This document shows positions 1-8,651 of a stretch of DNA of 56,979 bases, piece after piece. Position numbers and translations under genes: made by a program. Each line of letters opens with the position of its first letter. The stretch's first letter is position 1. This DNA comes from Bacteroidota bacterium (GTDB lineage Bacteria > Bacteroidota > Bacteroidia > B-17B0 > Aurantibacillaceae): positions 1-56,979 of the forward strand of contig JACDDR010000002.1 in assembly GCA_013816895.1 (NCBI GenBank). Reading direction: 5' to 3'. Under the pieces are notes generated by a model that saw only the letters and a list, made by a program, of their open reading frames with translations, was not told the origin of the DNA and searched no databases.

Positions 1-275
1 CTATCCGGGAATTTTCAGGGGCGTCGCAACTCCACATTTATCCTAATCCGTTTCGCGATAAAATACATTTTGATATTTCCGCCATTAGCGACACTACAAA
101 AAACGTGGATATAAAAATTTACGATGTCACCGGTAAACGCGTCATTTCACAACGCCTGGAGGATCTTACTTCAGAACTGGTTGTAGTCAGCGATCTTGCC
201 CCCGGTGTCTATATCCTTGAAATGAAAAACACTCTTTTTACACGTAAATGTAAAATCATAAAAGGCGCTGAATAA
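1..275 (+). CDS. 3' end of a T9SS-secreted protein (sorting domain only)
   Basis: This is the last ~90 codons of a gene whose start lies before the window; the stop is TAA at 273-275. The visible part is a classic T9SS type A C-terminal sorting domain: an IYPNPF motif, then a KIYDVTGKRV strand, a LAPGVYILE strand and a basic end with CKIIKGAE. The full protein is therefore probably exported across the outer membrane by the type IX system and anchored or released there. The catalytic or binding part cannot be seen. It converges on the aminopeptidase gene, with only 8 nt between the two stop codons. Confidence 0.85.
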   Translation, partial: IREFSGASQLHIYPNPFRDKIHFDISAISDTTKNVDIKIYDVTGKRVISQRLEDLTSELVVVSDLAPGVYILEMKNTLFTRKCKIIKGAE

Positions 276-283
276 ATACCAGC

Positions 284-2263
284 CTACTGTTTTACTATTT
301 TTTTGATGAAGGAATTACCGTTCTTGTCGCTGTATTTCAACGTATAAACTCCATTTGAAAAATTACCAAGATCGATACTGCTATTTCCGGTTACATTTGT
401 TTTTAATAGTTGTTTACCATTCAGATCTCTCACCTCAATACTGCCATCAACTGCGTCGCCGCTGATAGTAACACTTCCTTTCGTTGGATTTGGCCCAATA
501 TTTACCTGATCCAACTTGTTTTCCATCTCGTTAATATTTAACGTAGCATCCACGGTAGGGCCTACAACTTTGTTGATTACCCAGTTATTAGGATCACAGG
601 TAAGGCCTGTTACAGTTCCCAAAACGGTAAAGGAATAGTTTTCAATGGCATTAACATGGTTAACCCTTACGATTGTATCAGGAGCGCCGGAACGAGTCAG
701 CTTGTATTCCATAGGTGTGATGAATAAAGGAACAGAAGACGGAAAACTTGTTGTTTGCGTGCTTTTTATATAACAGGTGTTTCCAACAAAATTATATTTT
801 ACCGTAAAGGTTGGATAGCCTTCTCCATAATACCACTGGTTAAAAAACTGTGTAGAATTAATTCCGGTTTGTGCGGTGTAATAATTCATAAAGTCTGTGG
901 TGGAAGCCGTGCTGTTCTTATGGGTGTTTTGAAAGCCGCGGAGCGTATTGAACCAAAGCGAGTCATTATTTGTAACAAATCTCAGCGTGTGAATAATTGA
1001 GCCCCCCTTATCGTAGGTTAAGCGCGAGTCGAAAATTCTGTTCGCGTTCAAAGTATCAACGCCGGTAAAATAGATGCTGCCATTGGGCTGCTGCATAACG
1101 TTGTTATGAGTACTGTTCAATTTACTCACGAAATTTGCGTTATCAAGGTATTGAGACACCAGCAGTTCAGTATATACCGCAAATCCCTCGTTGATCCAGA
1201 TGTCGCCCCAGCCCTTGCATGTTACGTTATCACCCCACCACTGATGTCCTAATTCGTGCGCGTCTATATAATAATCGAAAAAACCAAGGCTGGTCATGGT
1301 CTGATGTTCCATTCCTCCGCCAAAAGGTGCCATACAATGTCCGTACTTTTCTTTATAAAAAGGATACATGCCATACATTTTACTTTCGAACTCAAGAACC
1401 TGCGGCATTTTATTAAGCGCAAGTTTCTGTGAATTCCAGGCGGGGTTATTTATAGCATTATCATAAATATAATTTTGAATCAGAATAGAGTCGTTTGGAA
1501 GGTAAAGCGGATGCGCGTAAAGATCATATTCTTTATATTTTGCCACAGCTACCGAAATCAAATAATAATCAATAGGATATTTTGAACGCCACTCAAAACG
1601 TTTTTTACTTCCCACTGTTACTACATTTTTTAGTAATCCGTTTGACCCCGCCTTATTAAGAGAATCGGTTGTTATATCCACCCAGCTGGAATCAATTTTG
1701 TCGCGGAGGATCTGCTTGCAAGGCCACCAATGATAGGCCACAATGCTTTCACTCAAACTCCACGTAACCTGGTTACCCCACGAACCGGATGTACCGTTAC
1801 TGAAGCCGCTTCCAATAGCAGAACCTCCTGTTGGAGGATTACCTTTGTAATACACTGTAACTGTAAACGATTGTCCGTTAATAAGCGGCAATGGCGGTGC
1901 AACTTTCACCATGCTGTCTTTTCTGGTAAATGCAGAGAGCGCTCCGTTAAAACGGATAGAATCGATGGTATGATTTTGATGAAGAAGACAGGCGAATGTA
2001 TCAAGTGTAGAAGCCGTAACAGTAGCCACTGTTTTTACTCCACCGTTGATAAATTTGGTGGTGCGTTCAACATTAAGCATCAAATGCACAAACTTAACAT
2101 CATACTTTAATTCATGTGAAATCTGCGGCACCAGCGCTGAAGTTCTTTGCTGATGCCTAATAAGCGCCTCGGCCGAACCCTGTTTTGCTTTCGCGCAGAA
2201 ATGTTCCTGTGCGTTAATTGAGATAGATGCTAAAATTGCCGAGGCTATTAATACGTTTTTCAT
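284..2263 (-). CDS. M1 family zinc aminopeptidase with T9SS sorting domain
   Basis: The 659-residue product starts with a signal peptide (residues 1-19, ending SINAQ). The gluzincin M1 signature is complete: the exopeptidase motif GGMEHQT at about 316-322, zinc motif HELGH at 336-340 and the third ligand Glu at 359, the expected HExxH-18-E spacing. An all-beta N-terminal domain (about 45-250) precedes the catalytic domain. The last ~80 residues (from NIGPNPTKG) form a T9SS type A sorting domain. M1 enzymes remove N-terminal amino acids from peptides; this one should act outside the cell or on its surface, probably in peptide nutrition. It is transcribed alone, away from hemE. Confidence 0.93.
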   Translation of the reverse strand: MKNVLIASAILASISINAQEHFCAKAKQGSAEALIRHQQRTSALVPQISHELKYDVKFVHLMLNVERTTKFINGGVKTVATVTASTLDTFACLLHQNHTIDSIRFNGALSAFTRKDSMVKVAPPLPLINGQSFTVTVYYKGNPPTGGSAIGSGFSNGTSGSWGNQVTWSLSESIVAYHWWPCKQILRDKIDSSWVDITTDSLNKAGSNGLLKNVVTVGSKKRFEWRSKYPIDYYLISVAVAKYKEYDLYAHPLYLPNDSILIQNYIYDNAINNPAWNSQKLALNKMPQVLEFESKMYGMYPFYKEKYGHCMAPFGGGMEHQTMTSLGFFDYYIDAHELGHQWWGDNVTCKGWGDIWINEGFAVYTELLVSQYLDNANFVSKLNSTHNNVMQQPNGSIYFTGVDTLNANRIFDSRLTYDKGGSIIHTLRFVTNNDSLWFNTLRGFQNTHKNSTASTTDFMNYYTAQTGINSTQFFNQWYYGEGYPTFTVKYNFVGNTCYIKSTQTTSFPSSVPLFITPMEYKLTRSGAPDTIVRVNHVNAIENYSFTVLGTVTGLTCDPNNWVINKVVGPTVDATLNINEMENKLDQVNIGPNPTKGSVTISGDAVDGSIEVRDLNGKQLLKTNVTGNSSIDLGNFSNGVYTLKYSDKNGNSFIKKIVKQ

Positions 2264-2376
2264 GTCGTAATTTGAACAGGCAAGGTACAGTTATCTGTTC
2301 GTTTAGATAAACCGTTCATCATTTATTTCCCCTTCGTCGTTCCTGTTTTTTTTAGCTGCGTTATGCCAATAAACTT

Positions 2377-2384
2377 TACATTTG
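2377..2384 (+). promoter_or_regulatory. -7 promoter element of hemE
   Basis: TACATTTG matches the Bacteroidota -7 consensus TAnnTTTG. It ends 6 nt before the hemE ATG, so the transcript would begin at or next to the start codon. No Shine-Dalgarno sequence is visible. This spacing also decides the start at 2391 over the upstream in-frame TTG at 2382, which lies inside the box. Confidence 0.6.
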
Positions 2385-2390
2385 CAGCAG

Positions 2391-3413
2391 ATGTTACAAA
2401 ACGATTTACTATTACGCGCTGCTAAAGGACTATCCGTAGAACGCGCGCCGGTTTGGCTGATGCGCCAGGCAGGAAGGATTTTACCCGAATACCGTGCAAC
2501 CCGCGCCAAAGCAAAAAACTTCGTTGAATTTGTAAAGAATCCGGAACTGGCTTCTGAAGTTACCATTCAGCCTGTGGATATACTGGGAGTAGATGCCGCT
2601 ATTATTTTCAGCGATATTCTGGTTATCCCCGAAGCAATGGGACTTCCTTATGAGATGATAGAAGCCAAGGGGCCACGCTTCCCCTCTACCATTCAAACAA
2701 AAGCTGATATTGATAAATTAAAAATTGCCGATGCTGGTGATCTTGATTATGTAATGAAGGCGCTTGCTTTAACCAAAAAAGAACTGAACGGCCGCGTGCC
2801 GCTTATAGGCTTCTGTGGCGCCCCCTGGACGTTATTCGCATACATGATTGAAGGAAGCGGAAGCAAAACCTTTAGCAAGGCCAAACAATTCTTATATACA
2901 CATCCTGATCTTTCTCATCAACTTTTAGAAAAAATCACTCAAAGTTCTATTAATTATTTAAAAGGACAGGTGGCCGCCGGAGCCGATCTCCTTCAGATCT
3001 TCGACTCATGGGCAGGCGTTCTCAGCGAAAAAATGTATTACGAATTTTCTTTAAAATACATTTCAAAAATTTGTGATGCCCTTTCGCCGCTGGCACCCGT
3101 TACGGTGTTTGCAAAAGATGCGCATTACGCGGTTAAAAATATTTCCCAAACCTCCTGCAACAGCATTGGCCTCGACTGGACCATTGATCCCTTAAAAGCG
3201 CGACAGGAAGCGGGAAGCAAGACTTTGCAGGGCAATGCTGATCCCTGCTTATTGTATGCGGATGAAAAAACAATCCTTGCAGAAACGCATTCCATGCTGA
3301 AGGCCTTTGGAAAAGACCGCTATATCTGCAACCTGGGCCACGGCCTGTATCCCGACATCGATAAAGAAAAAGTAAAGTTTTTTGTAGATGTGGTGAAAGA
3401 ATATAAGTGGTAA
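2391..3413 (+). CDS. hemE: Uroporphyrinogen decarboxylase
   Basis: The 340-residue product decarboxylates the four acetate side chains of uroporphyrinogen III to give coproporphyrinogen III in cytosolic haem synthesis. Length matches the family. Visible signatures are the N-terminal substrate-binding motif [12 protein letters not shown] (the family usually has Tyr where Ile stands), the catalytic Asp in [29 protein letters not shown] and the C-terminal NLGHGLYPD with the conserved His. No other haem gene is adjacent. It ends just before a strong palindrome at 3422-3459. Confidence 0.97.
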   Translation: MLQNDLLLRAAKGLSVERAPVWLMRQAGRILPEYRATRAKAKNFVEFVKNPELASEVTIQPVDILGVDAAIIFSDILVIPEAMGLPYEMIEAKGPRFPSTIQTKADIDKLKIADAGDLDYVMKALALTKKELNGRVPLIGFCGAPWTLFAYMIEGSGSKTFSKAKQFLYTHPDLSHQLLEKITQSSINYLKGQVAAGADLLQIFDSWAGVLSEKMYYEFSLKYISKICDALSPLAPVTVFAKDAHYAVKNISQTSCNSIGLDWTIDPLKARQEAGSKTLQGNADPCLLYADEKTILAETHSMLKAFGKDRYICNLGHGLYPDIDKEKVKFFVDVVKEYKW

Positions 3414-3421
3414 ATACACCC

Positions 3422-3459
3422 TAACCTCTGACAGGGTTCCGAAACCCTGTCAGAAGTTA
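3422..3459 (+). repeat. REP-like palindrome after hemE
   Basis: A 12-bp perfect inverted repeat (TCTGACAGGGTT / AACCCTGTCAGA, 3427-3438 and 3443-3454) with a 4-nt CCGA loop is extended by TAAC/GTTA across one mismatch. No U-tract follows, so it is not a textbook intrinsic terminator, though it could still stop or stabilise the hemE transcript. Similar CTGACAGGGTT-type palindromes recur between genes in Bacteroidota as I recall; that is memory and was not searched. Confidence 0.7.
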
Positions 3460-3550
3460 AGGGACCCCTCTTTAATTTCAACTCTTCCCTTATTTAACAA
3501 GCCTTAACCCCATAACTGGCAATTAATCAGGCTTTTTGATAAAAATTCAC

Positions 3551-3558
3551 TATCTTTG
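3551..3558 (+). promoter_or_regulatory. -7 promoter element of typA
   Basis: TATCTTTG is a perfect TAnnTTTG match and ends 19 nt before the typA ATG at 3578. The short leader is A-rich, as is common before Bacteroidota start codons. The box lies inside the longest open frame, so the upstream in-frame start at 3536 would fall before the transcript begins and was rejected. Confidence 0.6.
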
Positions 3559-3577
3559 CGACCTTAAAAAAATACAA

Positions 3578-5389
3578 ATGTCCATAATTAGAAACATTGC
3601 CATTATTGCCCACGTTGACCACGGAAAGACCACGTTAGTAGATAAAATATTACATACCTGTAATTTATTTCGCGACAATCAACAAACGGGTGAATTAATT
3701 TTAGATAACAACGACCTTGAACGCGAACGCGGAATTACCATTCTGGCAAAGAACGTTTCTGTTACTTATAAAGGAACCAAGATCAATATCATTGACACTC
3801 CGGGTCACGCTGACTTTGGAGGTGAAGTAGAGCGTGTAATGAACATGGCTGACGGTGTTATCTTATTAGTAGATGCCTTTGAAGGCCCGATGCCTCAAAC
3901 ACGTTTCGTGTTACAAAAAGCAATCGCAGCAGGTAAAAAAGCGATTCTTGTAATTAATAAAGTAGATAAGCCGAATTGTCGTCCTGATGAAGTACACGAT
4001 AACGTATTTGATCTGTTTTTTAACCTTGAAGCAAACGAAGATCAGTTAGATTTTCCTACTGTTTACGGTTCGAGCAAGCAAGGATGGATGGGCGCTGATT
4101 GGAAAAATCCAACCACGGATATTACTTATTTGTTAGATACGATTATTGATAAAATTCCTACTGCGCCAAAGCGTGAAGGTACTTTACAGATCCAGATCAC
4201 ATCTTTGGATTATTCCTCTTTTATTGGCCGTATCGCCGTAGGACGTGTGTTCCGCGGAATAATTAAAGAAAACATGCCGGTGAGCGTTGTTAAACGTGAT
4301 GGCAGAGTTCAAAAATCAAGAATTAAAGAATTATATATTTTCGACGGTTTAGGTAAGGTAAAAGTTACCGAAGTTGAAACCGGCGATATTTGTGCCTTTA
4401 CAGGCATTGAAGGTTTTGAAATAGGTGATACAGTTGCCGATTTTGAAACTCCTGAAGGAATGCCTTTGATGCATATTGATGAGCCAACCATGAGCATGTT
4501 GTTTACGATTAACAACTCGCCATTTTTTGGTAAAGACGGAAAATATGTAACATCCCGTCACTTACGCGACCGTTTATACAAAGAATTAGAAAAGAATTTG
4601 GCAATGCGCGTGGAAGAAACGGGTTCGCCTGATTCTTACCTGGTGTTTGGCCGTGGTATTCTTCACTTATCGGTATTAATTGAAACCATGCGTCGCGAAG
4701 GTTATGAATTACAATTGGGCCAGCCGCAGGTTATCGTTAAGGAGATCAATGGCCAAAAGTGTGAGCCTATCGAGGTTTTAACTGTTGACGTTCCTCAGGA
4801 GTCCTCAAGCAAGGTAATTGATTTGGTTACTCAGCGTAAAGGAAATTTAACCATCATGGAACCAAAAGGAGATTTAACTCACATTGAGTTTGAAATTCCT
4901 GCCCGTGGAATTATTGGTTTACGTAATAATGTATTAACCGCAACTGCCGGAGAAGCTATCATGGCGCATCGCTTTAAAGCGTTTGAACCGTGGAAAGGCC
5001 ATATCCCAAGCCGTATTGCAGGTGTATTGATCAGCAAGGATAAAGGTAACGCCGTTGCTTATTCAATTGATAAATTACAGGATCGCGGAAAATTCTTTAT
5101 CGAAGCTGGTGAAGAAATTTATCCTGGAATGATCATCGGAGAACATATTCGTCCTGACGATTTAGTAGTAAATGTTTGTACAGAGAAGCAGTTAACCAAC
5201 ATGCGTGCCAGCGGAACAGATGAGAAAATGCGCATCGTTCCAAAAATTAAATTCTCTTTAGAAGAAGCAATGGAATATATTCAGGGTGATGAGTACGTTG
5301 AAATTACACCTCAGCATATCCGTTTACGTAAAATTTATTTAGATGAAAACACACGTAAGCGTGAGGGTAAAAAAATGGAAGCGCAGTAA
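3578..5389 (+). CDS. typA: Ribosome-associated translational GTPase TypA/BipA
   Basis: The 603-residue product is a translation-factor GTPase of the EF-G/LepA class that acts in 50S assembly and stress adaptation. The G motifs are intact: AHVDHGKTTL (G1), the GITI switch region, DTPGHADFGG (G3) and NKVDK (G4). The rest follows BipA order: domain II, EF-G-like domains III and V and the BipA-specific C-terminal domain with LRNNVLTATAGEA and the GTDEKMRIVP segment. Length is typical. The start at 3578 (MSIIRNIAIIAHVDHG) places the G1 motif at residue ~10, as in the family. A terminator follows. Confidence 0.97.
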   Translation: MSIIRNIAIIAHVDHGKTTLVDKILHTCNLFRDNQQTGELILDNNDLERERGITILAKNVSVTYKGTKINIIDTPGHADFGGEVERVMNMADGVILLVDAFEGPMPQTRFVLQKAIAAGKKAILVINKVDKPNCRPDEVHDNVFDLFFNLEANEDQLDFPTVYGSSKQGWMGADWKNPTTDITYLLDTIIDKIPTAPKREGTLQIQITSLDYSSFIGRIAVGRVFRGIIKENMPVSVVKRDGRVQKSRIKELYIFDGLGKVKVTEVETGDICAFTGIEGFEIGDTVADFETPEGMPLMHIDEPTMSMLFTINNSPFFGKDGKYVTSRHLRDRLYKELEKNLAMRVEETGSPDSYLVFGRGILHLSVLIETMRREGYELQLGQPQVIVKEINGQKCEPIEVLTVDVPQESSSKVIDLVTQRKGNLTIMEPKGDLTHIEFEIPARGIIGLRNNVLTATAGEAIMAHRFKAFEPWKGHIPSRIAGVLISKDKGNAVAYSIDKLQDRGKFFIEAGEEIYPGMIIGEHIRPDDLVVNVCTEKQLTNMRASGTDEKMRIVPKIKFSLEEAMEYIQGDEYVEITPQHIRLRKIYLDENTRKREGKKMEAQ

Positions 5390-5427
5390 GGTTATTAGTT
5401 AACAGTTATTGGTTCGTAGTGATTAGA

Positions 5428-5453
5428 GGGGAGCAGAGATGTTCCCTTTTTTT
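5428..5453 (+). terminator. Intrinsic terminator after typA
   Basis: GGGAGC (5429-5434) can pair with GTTCCC (5441-5446) around a 6-nt loop, with one G-U pair, and is followed directly by seven T residues. This fits a rho-independent terminator for typA. Confidence 0.6.
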
Positions 5454-5548
5454 GTTTGAATAAATTTCTGGCGTTTTATTAATCCAACCAGTTATTTGGA
5501 AAAAACGTCCAATTAAGAAAAAAGGTAGTGTACAATAGATAATTCTAT

Positions 5549-5556
5549 TAAATTTG
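5549..5556 (+). promoter_or_regulatory. -7 promoter element of the LVIVD operon
   Basis: TAAATTTG matches TAnnTTTG and ends 7 nt before the ATG at 5564, leaving essentially no leader. It would drive both LVIVD-type genes as one message. Confidence 0.5.
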
Positions 5557-5563
5557 GTTACCG

Positions 5564-6964
5564 ATGAAAAAGCTTGCTGCCATTCTTTTTTTTCTTGTTT
5601 TAAATAACAGCCTGTTAACGGGCCAGTCGCAGGATTATCCTTCTGAGAAAATAAAACTTTTATCGGTCTCCAATCCCAATAAAGACAGCTTACTTGGCCA
5701 AAAGTATGGTGGATGCTGGGGCTGGTATCAGGAAGATAAACAAAGAGAATACGCTCTTATTGGAGGTACAAATGGGACATACTTTATAGATATTACCAAT
5801 CCTTCTTTGCCTGTGGTATGCGATTACGTTGCAGGCAAGTATTGTAATTGGCGAGAGATTAAAAACTTTAGAAATTATTGCTATGTAACCACAGAATGCG
5901 GGGAAGGATTAAAAATTATTGATATGCGTTATTTGCCCGATAGCGTTCATGTTGTAAGCACAGGGACTAATGTACTCTATACAAGTCACACTATTTGGAT
6001 CGATGGAAATAAGCTTTACTGTTCATCCTTACGAATCTTACCAAATGCAAATTTGCGCGTAGGTGTTTTTAGTCTTTTAAATCCTGAGCAGCCCGTATTT
6101 TTACATTCAACTACCTCTGAATTCTCTTTTGTGGGGGCCCATGATTTATATTCCAGACACGACACTCTATATCTAAGCGGGGGAAATAACGGCATTGAAG
6201 TGTTAAAATACGACAGTATAAATAATAAATTCAATATGTTAGGAACCTATTCAGGATATAGCTTACAAGGATATAATCACAGCAATTTTTTAACCCAAAA
6301 TGGTAAATACCTAATTTTTTGCGATGAGATTCCAGCCGCGCAGCCTATTCGTATCGTGGATGTAAGTAATCTTCAAAATATACAACCAGCATCTTCTTTT
6401 CTTCCAGGGCCTTATACTACTCCACACAATCCTTACATTATAGGCAATGACTGGGCGTTAATTTCATGTTATGAAGACGGATTGCAGATTTATGAGATCA
6501 AAGACCCCTATAACGTAAAACGCGCCGGCTTTTTTGACACATATACGCTTTCCGGAATAGACCAGGGATATTATACAGGTGATTACGTGGGAAATTATGG
6601 TGCGTATCCATTTTTACCCAGTAAAACAATTATAACTCTTGACATGAATAATGGAGCCTTTTTTCTTGATGCTAGTGAAGCGTTTGGAAACATTCCTCCC
6701 AAAAAGGAAAATGATACTACCTCTGCGTGTATTACAGCTTTTACCATTCCAGCTTCGCAATACGTGGAAGTGCTAGCCAAAGCTCAATCAAATGGTAAGA
6801 TCCAACTATTTTCTCCTGAGGGACAATTAATCTATTCCAGAAATTTTTCCGGAGCCTTTAGTGATAAGATTAATACAGAAATGTTGCCAAACGGATTTTA
6901 TCTGCTAAAAGTGGAAGGGGAGGATTGCAGGTCTGTAAAAAAAATATTAATTACTCATAAATGA
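5564..6964 (+). CDS. Secreted LVIVD-repeat (choice-of-anchor) protein with T9SS domain
   Basis: The 466-residue product has a signal peptide (residues ~1-20, ending LLTGQ) and a run of beta-propeller-like LVIVD repeats, seen as recurring phrases such as YFIDITNPSLPV, LKIIDMRYLP, RIVDVSNLQN and LQIYEIKDPYNV. The last ~75 residues, with LPNGFYLLKVEGED and a basic end, look like a T9SS sorting domain although the PNP motif is weak. LVIVD proteins are extracellular or surface propellers without a defined reaction. The stop overlaps the next start as ATGA, so the two genes are translationally coupled. Repeats and export are clear; the role is unknown. Confidence 0.8.
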   Translation: MKKLAAILFFLVLNNSLLTGQSQDYPSEKIKLLSVSNPNKDSLLGQKYGGCWGWYQEDKQREYALIGGTNGTYFIDITNPSLPVVCDYVAGKYCNWREIKNFRNYCYVTTECGEGLKIIDMRYLPDSVHVVSTGTNVLYTSHTIWIDGNKLYCSSLRILPNANLRVGVFSLLNPEQPVFLHSTTSEFSFVGAHDLYSRHDTLYLSGGNNGIEVLKYDSINNKFNMLGTYSGYSLQGYNHSNFLTQNGKYLIFCDEIPAAQPIRIVDVSNLQNIQPASSFLPGPYTTPHNPYIIGNDWALISCYEDGLQIYEIKDPYNVKRAGFFDTYTLSGIDQGYYTGDYVGNYGAYPFLPSKTIITLDMNNGAFFLDASEAFGNIPPKKENDTTSACITAFTIPASQYVEVLAKAQSNGKIQLFSPEGQLIYSRNFSGAFSDKINTEMLPNGFYLLKVEGEDCRSVKKILITHK

Positions 6965-8289
6965 AACGGGCTATCATTTTCATGCTTTTCACTTATTGCT
7001 TTTTCAGAGGCGTCTCCCAGCAAGGTTATATAGCTGATAAGATGGAAGTAATGTCGCAGCTCCAGGGTTATAGTACGTACACATATTCCAATAAATATTA
7101 TTCCTTCGCGACGTTTTATCAAAACTCTATAGGCCGTGAATACGTGGTTTTTAATTCGCTTGAAAATATCTATTTCGTCGACATAACCGACCCAAAACTT
7201 CCGGTTAAAATGGATTCAATCACTTCAATCTTTAGCGAACCGTTTAAAAATCTTTATGTTCATAAAAATTATTGTTACTTTTTTGATGTTTATGATAATG
7301 TTTACATTTATGACAAAACATTTTTTCCGAGTAGTCTGCTCTTTTTAGGCATGTATCAAACACCGGCTTCTATCTATAGTAGGATCTTCAGCAACAACCT
7401 TATGTACTCAATAAAATCCGGCACCAATATAATTGTTACCAATATATCTTCTCCTCAAAATTTTGTAGTTCTTGACTCCCTTTCAAAAGATATTCCCGCT
7501 CTCTCGTCCGTTAATTCAATAAGTATGCAAAATGACACGTTATACGCATCATGCGGAAACAAAGGACTATTTATGCTGCATTTTGACACGCTATTAAATA
7601 AATTTTCCGCGATAGATAGTGTTCCGAACACCAATAATCAGAATACTTTTTATAATCATTTCGTCTTAAATAATATTCTGATTAAAACACAATATCCATA
7701 TACTCTGGAAGATGAAATTTTTTTAAGTAAGAACGGACTTTACATTTTTAATAACAATGCTTTGTTTTTGCCAGGGGGAGGAAAAAAATATTTTTGTGCG
7801 TTAAACGAGAAGTGGGTTATTTCATATAATAATATGGGCTTGTTCTTATATAGTATTGACGAGCCCTTGAAACCGGTAAAACTAGGGAGTTTCTCAACAT
7901 ATAACTCAAACTCAGGCAGCAGCACTGCAATAACTAAGTGTACGAGCAATTTCAACGGGAAGTACCTGATTGCCCTAAACAGTGTAAATGGAATTTATAT
8001 TTTAGATCCTACAGAAGCAGTTAAACTCAAAGAAAAAGAAATCTCTTTAAAATACGATCTTCTTGTATATCCAAGTCCCGCGAATTCGGGTTTTACTGTG
8101 CAACTAAAACGGGACTACCCCACAACCTTAAGTCTTATTTCACTTAACGGAATTTCCCTTTATAAAAAGACTTATAACGGAAACATTAATGATTTTATCA
8201 ACACCACAAATATATCCGAAGGGGCATATGTTTTAAAGATTGATGGCAACGAGGGGCAATTGTCCCGGAAAATAATAATAAAACACTAG
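6961..8289 (+). CDS. Second LVIVD-like secreted protein, diverged paralogue
   Basis: The 442-residue product has a signal peptide (~1-19) and a propeller-like body resembling its upstream neighbour, with phrases such as IYFVDITDPKLPVKM, LFLYSIDEPLKPVKL and GIYILDPTEAV. A T9SS type A sorting domain starts at about residue 365 (LLVYPSPANSG) and ends SRKIIIKH. The start overlaps the previous stop by 4 nt. Compared with the first copy it has lost most of the Cys and Gly-rich segments, which points to an older duplication. Its stop codon overlaps that of the convergent small membrane protein in a shared CTAG. Confidence 0.78.
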   Translation: MKRAIIFMLFTYCFFRGVSQQGYIADKMEVMSQLQGYSTYTYSNKYYSFATFYQNSIGREYVVFNSLENIYFVDITDPKLPVKMDSITSIFSEPFKNLYVHKNYCYFFDVYDNVYIYDKTFFPSSLLFLGMYQTPASIYSRIFSNNLMYSIKSGTNIIVTNISSPQNFVVLDSLSKDIPALSSVNSISMQNDTLYASCGNKGLFMLHFDTLLNKFSAIDSVPNTNNQNTFYNHFVLNNILIKTQYPYTLEDEIFLSKNGLYIFNNNALFLPGGGKKYFCALNEKWVISYNNMGLFLYSIDEPLKPVKLGSFSTYNSNSGSSTAITKCTSNFNGKYLIALNSVNGIYILDPTEAVKLKEKEISLKYDLLVYPSPANSGFTVQLKRDYPTTLSLISLNGISLYKKTYNGNINDFINTTNISEGAYVLKIDGNEGQLSRKIIIKH

Positions 8290-8648
8290 CCCTCGTCTTT
8301 CTTAATTTCCCGCACCCCAAATAACGAATTCAATACTCCCGTAATAAGAGATAAAATTAAGCTGAACAACAACGCGTACCAAAAACCTGCGACGTGAAAA
8401 CCGCTCACTAATTTTTCTGCGAAAAGAATGATAAAGGCGTTTATTGCCAATAGAAATAATCCAAGAGTGACTATTGTTATTGGTATGGTAAGGATAGTAA
8501 GAATAGGTTTTACGATCTGGTTTAAAAATGCAAGTACCACTGCCACTAGAATAGCCGACATGTATGTGTCCACTTTTACTCCGGGCGCAATATTAGAAAC
8601 CAGGAAAACAGCGAGCGCTGAAATTAATATTTTTAGAATGAAGTTGAT
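8286..8648 (-). CDS. 4-TM small membrane protein (phage-holin-family type), non-standard start likely
   Basis: The product is a very hydrophobic ~120-residue protein matching the 'phage holin family/membrane protein of unknown function' found in many bacteria. Key phrases are VVLAFLNQIVKPILTILTIP, TLGLFLLAINAFIILFA and GFWYALLFSLILS, giving four membrane helices. The first canonical start in frame is GTG at 8573, but the conserved first helix (FILKILISALAVFLVSN, then APGVKVD) lies upstream in the same open frame. No ATG, GTG or TTG occurs between it and the neighbour's stop at 8652-8654, so I extend to an ATC at 8648. The family is not restricted to phages and nothing phage-like is nearby. 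Confidence 0.65.
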   Translation of the reverse strand: MNFILKILISALAVFLVSNIAPGVKVDTYMSAILVAVVLAFLNQIVKPILTILTIPITIVTLGLFLLAINAFIILFAEKLVSGFHVAGFWYALLFSLILSLITGVLNSLFGVREIKKDEG

Positions 8649-8651
8649 AGC

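Noticed and set aside
8286..8648. Prophage remnant suggested by the holin-family name
   Set aside because: No other phage gene is near; this 4-TM family is a widespread chromosomal membrane protein.
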